The notes under the pieces are model-generated. The model made no database searches. It had not been told where the DNA came from and saw nothing but the letters and a program-made list of their open reading frames with translations. From Christiangramia sp. (GTDB lineage: Bacteria; Bacteroidota; Bacteroidia; Flavobacteriales; Flavobacteriaceae), in the NCBI GenBank assembly GCA_024644145.1, contig JAHELO010000141.1, forward strand, positions 1 through 5,519: 5,519 nucleotides of DNA, written 5' to 3'. The first letter of the stretch is position 1. The number at the start of each line of letters is the position of its first letter. The position numbers were made by a program, and so were the translations under genes. This document shows positions 1 to 5,519 of the stretch, in pieces.

Positions 1-1548
1 TGCCGCCTGAGCGTGAGAAATAGCCTCTTTAGTTTGCGGCATTACATCATCATCTGCTGCAATTACAATAATTGCAATATCTGTAACCTGTGCACCACGA
101 GCACGCATCGCCGTAAAGGCCTCGTGACCCGGTGTATCAAGGAAAGCAATCTTCTGTCCGCTTTCGAGTTTTACCCCGTAAGCACCTATGTGCTGAGTAA
201 TTCCTCCGCTCTCCCCGGCAATTACATTCTCCTTACGGATGTAATCCAGAAGGGAAGTTTTACCGTGATCTACGTGACCCATTACCGTAACGATAGGAGC
301 TCTTGACTCCAGATCTTCCGGATTTTCTTCTACCTCTTCAACGGTTTCTTCAACATCTGCTGTTGTGAATTCAACCTCATAGCCAAATTCTTCAGCAACG
401 ATACTTAATGTCTCTGCATCAAGCCTCTGGTTCATGGTCACCATCATACCAAGTGACATACATGCCGAGATCACCTGAGTTACAGAAACGTCCATCATGG
501 TCGCAACTTCACTCACCGTAACAAATTCAGTTACTTTTAAGATCTTCTCATCAGACTCCTGCTGTGCAAGATCCTGCTCAGATCTTTGACGGTGCTGATC
601 TCTTTTCTCTCTACGGTATTTGGCACCTTTCCCTTTAGAAGATTTCCCCTGAAGTTTTTCAAGAGTTTCACGTACTTGTTTCTGTACTTCTTCCTCAGTA
701 GGCTCTTCTTTGGTAATTGGCTTACTTCTTTTTCTACCAGCCTGTTGTTTATTACCTCCGCGCTGATTTCCACCTCCGCCTTTTACATCTTTACTGATGC
801 GACGACGACGTTTCTTGCGCTTATCCTTATCATCCTTCTTATCGTCTTTCTTCTCTTCCTTCTTCTTAACAGGCTTCTTGAATTGAGAAAGGTCGATCTT
901 CTTTCCAGTAAAATTAGGGCCACTAAGTTTGGTATACTTAGTCTCTATAGTACTGGATTCTTCCTTAGCCTCTTCTTCAGCAGCAGGCTCTTCTTTCTTA
1001 GGCTCTTCTGCTGCAGGTTCGGCCTTTTTCTCTTCTTTCTTAGGCTCCTCAACTTTTTCTTCGGCTTTCGCCTCAGGTTGCTCAGGTTGCTTTGGTGCTT
1101 CAGCTTCTTTGACAGGTTCTTCAGCTGGAACTTCCTTAGCTTCTTCTTTAGGGGCGGCTTCTTCCTCTTTCTTTGGTTTTTCACCCGGCTTTTTGTCCAG
1201 GTCTATTTTACCAACAGTTTTTGGACCTTCGAGTTTTGCCCGCGCTGAAATAGACTCTTCTTCCTTCTCCTTCTTTTCCTCTTCAGCCTTACGTTTCTCC
1301 TCAATTTCCTTGCGCAGCTCTTCCTTCTCTTTCTTTCTCTCCTCTCCAACTTCTTTGGAAGCTACCTTTTTACTCTTGTCGGTTTGGAACTCGTCAGAAA
1401 GCACCTCGTAGATTTCTCCCGAGATCTTGGTAGTTGGACGTGCGTCTATCTCATAGCCTTTGGAAGTAAGATATTCCACAGCCCTGTCTAACGAGATATT
1501 GAACTCACGTAGAACTTTATTTAATCGCGTTGTTTTCGCTTCTGCCAT
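1..1548 (-). CDS. infB: Translation initiation factor IF-2 (5' part; 3' end beyond left edge)
   Basis: IF2 is the GTPase that brings fMet-tRNA to the 30S subunit and promotes subunit joining. The frame is open from the ATG at 1548 to base 1, giving 516 codons; about 400 more residues are expected to the left. Residues 1-50 form an IF2_N-like helical domain ([20 protein letters not shown]). Residues 57-336 are a highly charged E/K/P/A linker with a basic patch (RKKRRRRI, 244-251) and a Gly/Gln-rich stretch (257-271). A second IF2_N domain lies at about 337-395. The GTPase domain follows: G1 P-loop GHVDHGKT at 424-431, G2 GGITQH at 448-453, G3 DTPGH at 471-475. The G4 NKxD motif and domains II-IV are outside the window. 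The start is supported by the family N-terminus [13 protein letters not shown] and an AGAGGG six bases upstream. It is the third gene of rimP-nusA-infB, 51 bp after nusA. Long antisense frames over the linker are composition artefacts. Confidence 0.97.
   Translation of the reverse strand, partial: MAEAKTTRLNKVLREFNISLDRAVEYLTSKGYEIDARPTTKISGEIYEVLSDEFQTDKSKKVASKEVGEERKKEKEELRKEIEEKRKAEEEKKEKEEESISARAKLEGPKTVGKIDLDKKPGEKPKKEEEAAPKEEAKEVPAEEPVKEAEAPKQPEQPEAKAEEKVEEPKKEEKKAEPAAEEPKKEEPAAEEEAKEESSTIETKYTKLSGPNFTGKKIDLSQFKKPVKKKEEKKDDKKDDKDKRKKRRRRISKDVKGGGGNQRGGNKQQAGRKRSKPITKEEPTEEEVQKQVRETLEKLQGKSSKGKGAKYRREKRDQHRQRSEQDLAQQESDEKILKVTEFVTVSEVATMMDVSVTQVISACMSLGMMVTMNQRLDAETLSIVAEEFGYEVEFTTADVEETVEEVEENPEDLESRAPIVTVMGHVDHGKTSLLDYIRKENVIAGESGGITQHIGAYGVKLESGQKIAFLDTPGHEAFTAMRARGAQVTDIAIIVIAADDDVMPQTKEAISHAQAA
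988..1047. repeat. 18-bp direct repeat inside the infB linker
   Basis: The 18-mer CTCTTCTTTCTTAGGCTC occurs identically at 988-1005 and 1030-1047, 42 bp apart and therefore in the same reading frame. On the infB strand both copies encode EPKKEE (residues 182-187 and 168-173). The surrounding residues PAAEE also recur on either side of the downstream copy. It is an in-gene microduplication within a disordered linker, not a mobile element. Confidence 0.85.
1072..1089. repeat. 9-bp tandem duplication inside the infB linker
   Basis: CTCAGGTTG is present twice back to back (1072-1080 and 1081-1089). On the infB strand it encodes QPE-QPE at residues 154-159. The exact tandem copy and intact frame suggest a slippage duplication that is tolerated because the linker is low-complexity. 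Confidence 0.8.
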
Positions 1549-1554
1549 AAATTG

Positions 1555-1560
1555 CCCTCT
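1555..1560 (-). promoter_or_regulatory. Shine-Dalgarno-like site before infB
   Basis: AGAGGG lies six bases upstream of the infB ATG on the minus strand, within the 51-bp nusA-infB gap. A second AGAGG occurs 12 bases further upstream (1572-1568). nusA and rimP have no comparable purine block. Bacteroidota generally rely little on Shine-Dalgarno pairing, so functional weight is uncertain, but the spacing supports the chosen infB start. Confidence 0.4.
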
Positions 1561-1599
1561 AAATTAACCTCTTTTATTGTATTCTGTATTCTAAAAATA

Positions 1600-2832
1600 T
1601 TATTCTTCAAATTCTGAACGAAGAACAGCCATTACATCTTTAATGGTTTCTTCCTCCAGATCTGTACGACGAACAAGATCATCTACATCCTGCTCTAACA
1701 CAGCTTTCGCTGTATCCAGACCGATTTTTGAAAATTCGGCGATCACCCAATCTTCAATCTCATCGGTAAATTCTTTCAACTCAACATCTTCTTCAACACC
1801 TTCACGGTACACATCTATTTCATAACCCGTCAACTGACCAGCCAATCTAATATTGTGCCCACCTCTACCAATTGCTTTAGAAACTTCTTCAGGCTTCAGC
1901 ATAACCTCAGCCGTTTTTGCTTCCTCATCCATTTTAATGGAAGTTATTTTCGCCGGGCTTAAAGCTCTGGTGATAAATAACTGCTCATTATTGGTGAAAT
2001 TAATCACATCTATATTCTCATTCCCCAATTCACGTACAATACTGTGAATTCTGGAACCTTTCATCCCTACACAAGCTCCAACAGGATCTATTCTATCGTC
2101 ATAAGAATCTACCGCTACTTTGGCTTTCTCTCCAGGAACACGCACTACTTTTTTAATAGTAATTAAACCATCAAAAACTTCAGGGATTTCCTGTTCGAAT
2201 AATTTCTCAAGGAAACCTGGAGCGGTTCTGGACATTATGATTGTAGGTTTGTTACCTTTTAATTCGACGCTTTCTATGATTCCCCTTACATTTTCCCCCT
2301 TACGGAAGAAATCTGAAGGAATCTGGCGGTCTTTTGGAAGCACGATCTCATTACCTTCATCATCAAGAAGAATAATAGCTCTGTGCCTTATATGATGAAC
2401 TTCTGCAGTATAAATCTCTCCTTCAAGATCCTTAAACTGCTTGTAAATATTCGTATTGTCATGCTCGTGGATCTTAGAAATAAGGTTTTGACGCAGGGCC
2501 AAAATCGCTCTTCTACCAAGATCTACCAGCTTCACTTCTTCTGAAACATCTTCACCAACCTCAAAATCGGGTTCGATCTTTCTGGCCTGAGTAAGAGATA
2601 TTTCCCTGTTAGAGTCTTCAACCTCACCATCAGCTACCACGATCCGGTTTCTCCAGATCTCAAGATCTCCTTTATCAGGGTTTACAATAATATCAAAATT
2701 ATCGTCTTCTCCATACTTTTTCTTTAAAGCATTTCTAAAAACATCCTCCAGGATCGCCATTAACGTAACACGATCTATGAGCTTATCATCTTTAAACTCT
2801 GAGAATGACTCAATCAACGCGATATTTTCCAT
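1600..2832 (-). CDS. nusA: Transcription termination/antitermination factor NusA
   Basis: NusA binds RNA polymerase and nascent RNA and modulates hairpin-dependent pausing, intrinsic termination and antitermination. The 410-residue product has the family order: RNA-polymerase-binding N-terminal domain (about 1-130), S1 domain (about 137-200, from GEIYTAEVHHI to PTIIMSRTAP), KH1 (about 228-290, GxxG loop GMKG at 256-259 within DPVGACVGMKGSRI) and KH2 (about 295-345, loop GRGG at 322-325 within AIGRGGHNIRLAGQL). A short C-terminal helix-hairpin-helix-like segment follows (about 365-408, IGLDTAKAVLEQDVDDLVRR). It is shorter than the roughly 495-residue E. coli protein, which carries two acidic C-terminal repeats; only one such unit is visible here, which I believe is usual outside Proteobacteria. 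The ATG lies 12 bp after the rimP stop with no Shine-Dalgarno, so it is probably co-transcribed and perhaps translationally coupled with rimP. Confidence 0.97.
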   Translation of the reverse strand: MENIALIESFSEFKDDKLIDRVTLMAILEDVFRNALKKKYGEDDNFDIIVNPDKGDLEIWRNRIVVADGEVEDSNREISLTQARKIEPDFEVGEDVSEEVKLVDLGRRAILALRQNLISKIHEHDNTNIYKQFKDLEGEIYTAEVHHIRHRAIILLDDEGNEIVLPKDRQIPSDFFRKGENVRGIIESVELKGNKPTIIMSRTAPGFLEKLFEQEIPEVFDGLITIKKVVRVPGEKAKVAVDSYDDRIDPVGACVGMKGSRIHSIVRELGNENIDVINFTNNEQLFITRALSPAKITSIKMDEEAKTAEVMLKPEEVSKAIGRGGHNIRLAGQLTGYEIDVYREGVEEDVELKEFTDEIEDWVIAEFSKIGLDTAKAVLEQDVDDLVRRTDLEEETIKDVMAVLRSEFEE

Positions 2833-2844
2833 ATCAATTTGTGA

Positions 2845-3306
2845 TTAAAATGTTATTTTAACTTTTGCTTCCACAATATCAGCATAAGGCAATATCGCCT
2901 CTTTCTGTACTGTAATCTTGCCTTTACCCACCGGTTTTGGCTCTCTCGCTTTCCATGAAAGCTTTATTTCATTTTCATCTGCAGATACAAGCTCACCTTC
3001 GAATTTATCATTCTCGGTTTTCACCTTTAACCTGCGACCTAAATTCTTTTTGAATTGTCTCGGCATTAATAGAGGTTCAGAAACCCCGGCCGAAGTTACT
3101 TCAAGAGAAAAATCTTCCTCTTCCCTGTCCAGGTTGTGCTCTATGGCACGACTCACCGTGATACAGTCATTTACTGAAACTCCTTCATCCCCGTCCAATA
3201 CTATTTTAATGTGATTGGCGGAGTTTACATCAAGGCTGATTAAAAATAAGGAATTATTTTCTTCGAATGCCTTCTCTGCTAACTTTTCTACCTTCTCCTT
3301 CAGCAT
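2845..3306 (-). CDS. rimP: Ribosome maturation factor RimP
   Basis: RimP binds the free 30S subunit and is needed for its late maturation. The product is 153 residues, the usual family length. The N-terminal alpha/beta domain covers about 1-80 and ends in the conserved family stretch FSLEVTSAGVSEPL (66-79; many homologues read LEVSSPGxxRPL). A C-terminal SH3-like beta domain covers about 83-153 (RRLKVKT, GELVSADENEIKLSW, LPYADIVEAKVKI). The start MLKEKVEKLAEKAFEENNSLFL fits the family N-terminus, and there is no in-frame alternative with better support. It is the first gene of rimP-nusA-infB, the classic bacterial order. A hairpin with a U-run ends 13 bases before the ATG, and a Bacteroidota-type promoter lies upstream, so expression is likely controlled in this leader. 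Confidence 0.95.
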   Translation of the reverse strand: MLKEKVEKLAEKAFEENNSLFLISLDVNSANHIKIVLDGDEGVSVNDCITVSRAIEHNLDREEEDFSLEVTSAGVSEPLLMPRQFKKNLGRRLKVKTENDKFEGELVSADENEIKLSWKAREPKPVGKGKITVQKEAILPYADIVEAKVKITF

Positions 3307-3314
3307 ATGTTTAT

Positions 3315-3339
3315 AAAAAGAGGGGACTTCTGTCCCCTC
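3315..3339 (-). terminator. Terminator-like hairpin in the rimP leader (candidate attenuator)
   Basis: Read on the minus strand, GAGGGGAC (3339-3332) and GTCCCCTC (3327-3320) form a perfect 8-bp stem with 6 G-C pairs, closed by the 4-base loop AGAA and followed at once by TTTTT (3319-3315). This is the shape of an intrinsic terminator. It ends only 13-14 bases before the rimP ATG at 3306. No minus-strand gene upstream needs terminating here, because uspA is divergent. An A7 run upstream (3353-3347) gives a second T-run on the plus strand, but that is separated from the stem by 7 bases. The hairpin is seen directly; attenuator function is inferred. It could instead insulate rimP from stray upstream transcription or affect translation initiation. 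Confidence 0.7.
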
Positions 3340-3366
3340 GCTGTACTTTTTTTAGTTTCAACGCTG

Positions 3367-3397
3367 CAAATATAGCAATATTTTCCAAGTATAAAAA
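3367..3397 (-). promoter_or_regulatory. Probable Bacteroidota-type promoter of rimP-nusA-infB
   Basis: On the minus strand, TATATTTG at 3374-3367 is an exact match to the Bacteroidota -7 consensus TAnnTTTG. A T-rich tract, CGTTTTTA around 3399-3392, sits about 19 bases upstream and could serve as a degenerate -33 element (consensus TTTG; here TTTT). The predicted transcription start is near 3361, giving a leader of about 55 bases that includes the whole hairpin at 3320-3339. The -7 match is strong; the -33 element and start site are inferred. Confidence 0.6.
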
Positions 3398-3557
3398 CGT
3401 GATTCTAAATGAAATGAGCATCATCAAATATTCAGGGCAGGCAGTCCCCAATTTTGGTGATTTACCAAGCACCATAAAAAAGCAAATATTAAGGTTCAGA
3501 TAAAATATTCTTTGTAATTTTAATAAAGCATTAATTTACAAGCCATTAACAAGCATT

Positions 3558-4385
3558 ATGAAAAATATTCTAGTCCCTACAGACTTCAGTGACCAGGCTG
3601 AAAACGCCTTAAAGGTCGCAGCTCAACTTGCACGTAAATTTAACGGAGAGATTTATTTATTACACATGCTGGAATTACCTCTGCAGCTAATAGATCCAGT
3701 GGGTGGAGGCAGCCAGAACATGCCGGAAGCCCTGTTTTTCATGAAGCTTGCTCACCAGAGATTTAACAAGATCGTCAAAGAACCATACCTGGAAGGAATT
3801 AAAGTGCACGAGGTGGTAGAATTCCACCGTGCCTTTGAAGGAATTATGGAAATAGGAAAAGAAAAAAATTGCGACCTAATCATAATGGGATCCCATGGCG
3901 CGCGAGGTTTTCAGGAAATGTTCATAGGCTCCAATACAGAAAAGGTAGTGAGACATTCAGAAATACCTGTACTGGTAATTAAAAAAGCCATTCCTGAATT
4001 TAAAATCGATGATTTTATATTCGCAACCGATGGCAACAAAGCTCACCAGAAGGTATTGAAAAAAGCAGTGGAGTTTGCCAGGACACTAAGTACTAAACTG
4101 CATCTTTTATTTGTGAATACCCCCAACGATTTCGTGACCAGCAAGGAAGCTTTCCAAAGATTGACCGAATTTGCCGGCGATCTGGATTCCGATGATTACA
4201 AGATCCATATCTATAATGATATAAATGTGGAACAGGGAATATTGAATTTTGCTGCTAAAGTGAACGCAGGGTTAATAGGAATTGGAACCCACGGCCGGAA
4301 AGGCCTGGCACATTTTTTTAATGGCAGTATCAGCGAAGACCTGGTAAACCACTCCAACAAACCTGTGGTTACCTTTAAACTTTAA
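3558..4385 (+). CDS. Tandem-domain universal stress protein (UspA family)
   Basis: A 275-residue cytoplasmic protein made of two Usp domains, about 1-145 and 150-275. Domain 1 opens with the family start MKNILVPTDFSDQAENAL and has the nucleotide-binding motif G-x2-G-x9-G-S at G111, G114, G124, S125. Domain 2 (starting near DDFIFATDGN) has the same motif at G243, G246, G256, S257. Both motifs are complete, so both halves may bind ATP or a related nucleotide. Usp proteins are associated with survival under starvation, redox or other stress, but the role of this one cannot be read from sequence. It is divergent from rimP, with 251 bp between them. No strong promoter stands out: TTTG at 3511-3514 and TAATTTAC at 3532-3539 are only a weak match. 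Its TAA overlaps the TAA of the convergent neighbour. Confidence 0.93.
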   Translation: MKNILVPTDFSDQAENALKVAAQLARKFNGEIYLLHMLELPLQLIDPVGGGSQNMPEALFFMKLAHQRFNKIVKEPYLEGIKVHEVVEFHRAFEGIMEIGKEKNCDLIIMGSHGARGFQEMFIGSNTEKVVRHSEIPVLVIKKAIPEFKIDDFIFATDGNKAHQKVLKKAVEFARTLSTKLHLLFVNTPNDFVTSKEAFQRLTEFAGDLDSDDYKIHIYNDINVEQGILNFAAKVNAGLIGIGTHGRKGLAHFFNGSISEDLVNHSNKPVVTFKL

Positions 4386-5519
4386 AGAAAGGCTTTTAGC
4401 GCTCCGTTCTTAATTAGATTCCATAAGTAGTTCCAGAAAGATTTAGTTTTGTCTCTGGTATAACTTATTTCCTTATAATTCGCTTTTTCATTTAGTGCTT
4501 TATTCTTTACAATAAGATTAGCCAGCGCAGAAACAATCTTATTCTTTTTCTGGCCATCTTTCTGTAAGACCTCCACCTTAAAATCTTTGTACTCCAACCT
4601 CATATCACCATTTGCCTGGTTGTTGTTCCCGTAGAAATTAAAATACATATTTAAGATCTCCCCTTTAGCCTCAACGTTCATAGCGGGTTTCATAAATTTA
4701 TTCATTTGCTCTGCCGCCAACTGACCCATTTCCCCCGAAATATGAAACTGGTCGCTCATATCGCTTATATCAAATTCCCAGTTCACCTGCAATGGTGCGG
4801 TGGTCATAAAGTTCGTATTAAGCTGTATGTTCGTTTTCGGAAAATCCTTCCTACCAAGACCTGTATTAGTGATATTTTTAATGATACCATTTAGGTTAGA
4901 AAATTCGACTACTCCAGGCTCCCTGTCTGCATGAATTTTCTCTTCATATCTTATATATGCTCTTTTCACTTCTATACTATCCAGATCTAATAAAATAGGT
5001 AGCTGCCTGATCATTTTACTATATAATGGCTTGGTGCTTGTATCATCTGGCTGAAGTTTATCCCGGTAAATCTCAAAATTCATCCCGCTAATCCTGGTGA
5101 CAGGATTCTGAAATTTTAGCGAATCATTTTGTATAGACCAGGTTAGGGCGTCCATTTTCAATGTATCTATTACCAGCTCATATCTGTCTTTCTCGGTACT
5201 AATTGTTTGTTGATGACCAGATTTTGAATATTTAGGAATAATTCTCAGATCCCTGGCCGTAACTTTATTATTATCTATCATCAGGTCCCCTACTGCAAAT
5301 TCCTGCTGTTTGCTTAGATCATAAAATAGACTGTCAGCATTTAATAGTATAAGGTCATAATTAAACGGAATCGTTTCTTTTAATGTTTTGGCATTAATGC
5401 GAACCTGCTCCATTTTGATGGTGTTGATCTGCGCAAATAATCTGTGCTCTGTACTGTCTGTCTCGAACATTTGGAAACTCCCTTTATCAACCCTAACCTT
5501 TTTAATCAGAATCTTATTT
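4382..5519 (-). CDS. AsmA/DUF748-like envelope protein (3' part; 5' end beyond right edge)
   Basis: The frame is open from the stop at 4384-4382 to the right edge, so the Met at 5470 is probably internal: the residues before it (KKVRVDKGSFQ) continue the same beta-strand-rich pattern, and no start is visible. At least 378 residues are present. Numbered from the Met at 5470, landmarks are YRDK (135-138), the SKMIRQLP...DLDSIEVKRAYIRYEE block (151-177), EFSNLNGIIKNITN (189-202), GDMRLEYKDFKVEVL (288-302) and the C-terminal RDKTKSFWNYLW (339-350). I recognise this pattern from large Bacteroidota AsmA/DUF748-like proteins, which carry an N-terminal membrane anchor and a long periplasmic beta-rich groove, and are thought to act in lipid transport or outer-membrane maintenance. 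The anchor would be outside the window. No specific substrate can be assigned. The family call rests on memory of motif patterns. Confidence 0.75.
   Translation of the reverse strand, partial: NKILIKKVRVDKGSFQMFETDSTEHRLFAQINTIKMEQVRINAKTLKETIPFNYDLILLNADSLFYDLSKQQEFAVGDLMIDNNKVTARDLRIIPKYSKSGHQQTISTEKDRYELVIDTLKMDALTWSIQNDSLKFQNPVTRISGMNFEIYRDKLQPDDTSTKPLYSKMIRQLPILLDLDSIEVKRAYIRYEEKIHADREPGVVEFSNLNGIIKNITNTGLGRKDFPKTNIQLNTNFMTTAPLQVNWEFDISDMSDQFHISGEMGQLAAEQMNKFMKPAMNVEAKGEILNMYFNFYGNNNQANGDMRLEYKDFKVEVLQKDGQKKNKIVSALANLIVKNKALNEKANYKEISYTRDKTKSFWNYLWNLIKNGALKAFL

Noticed and set aside
945..1184. 79-codon Lys/Arg-rich minus-strand open frame
   Set aside because: It is an alternative frame inside infB. 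The basic composition arises from frame-shifted GAA/AAG repeats.
586..1248. 220-codon plus-strand open frame, rich in Phe and Leu, resembling a membrane protein
   Set aside because: It lies antisense to the infB linker. GAA/AAG codons read backwards give TTC/CTT, which produces artificial F/L/S-rich frames without stops. The infB frame has clear family motifs on both sides.
929..1411. 160-codon Ser/Ala/Phe-rich plus-strand open frame
   Set aside because: Same composition artefact, antisense to the E/K-rich IF2 linker in another frame, with no recognisable domain.
3320..3353. Hairpin plus T7 as a plus-strand terminator
   Set aside because: The T-run is separated from the stem by 7 bases and no plus-strand gene lies upstream. 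The minus-strand reading, with the T-run adjacent to the stem, is much better.
3454..3468. Small hairpin TTGGT / ACCAA with a 5-base loop in the rimP-uspA gap
   Set aside because: A 5-bp stem without a T-run or other context is expected by chance.
3267..3503. 78-codon plus-strand open frame over the rimP start and the intergenic region
   Set aside because: It overlaps rimP antisense and runs across the promoter and hairpin, with no family resemblance and no initiation signal.
3511..3539. Possible uspA promoter (TTTG at 3511, TAATTTAC at 3532)
   Set aside because: The spacer is 17 bases and the -7 element lacks the final TG of TAnnTTTG. The nearby TATTCTTTG at 3506 has one base too many. Neither is good enough to call.
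5468..5470. ATG at 5470 as the start of the AsmA-like gene
   Set aside because: The same frame stays open to the window edge with protein-like sequence, and the family needs an N-terminal membrane anchor that is missing here, so the true start lies outside.

Overview
The window looks like chromosomal DNA from a member of the Bacteroidota, most likely a marine Flavobacteriaceae of the Gramella/Christiangramia type. The evidence is the low-to-moderate GC content, the long charged Bacteroidota-style linker in initiation factor IF2, a Bacteroidota-type -7 promoter element (TATATTTG), mostly absent Shine-Dalgarno sequences, and a Bacteroidota-type AsmA/DUF748-like protein. The genus is a guess; the phylum is well supported.

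Layout. Bases 3306 down to 1 (minus strand) hold the conserved translation/transcription operon rimP-nusA-infB. rimP (ribosome maturation) and nusA (elongation/termination factor) are 12 bp apart. infB (IF2) follows after 51 bp and runs off the left edge after 516 codons, within the GTPase domain. Between rimP and the divergent uspA gene lie 251 non-coding bases (3307-3557). They contain a probable rimP promoter (-7 element at 3367-3374) and, between it and the rimP ATG, a perfect GC-rich hairpin followed by a U-run. On the plus strand, 3558-4385 encodes a tandem universal stress protein with two intact nucleotide-binding motifs. Converging on it, and overlapping its stop codon by 4 bp, is the 3' part of a large AsmA/DUF748-like envelope protein gene (minus strand, 4382 to beyond the right edge).

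How the genes fit together. rimP-nusA-infB is a housekeeping unit linking 30S maturation, RNA polymerase pausing/termination and translation initiation. The terminator-like hairpin in the rimP leader is the most interesting element. Any transcript of the operon that starts upstream must cross it, and the second gene encodes NusA, a factor that acts on exactly such hairpins, so feedback attenuation is a testable possibility. UspA and the AsmA-like protein have no obvious functional link with the operon. No mobile element, CRISPR array, tRNA or rRNA was seen, and I see no evidence for an entirely novel multi-gene system here.
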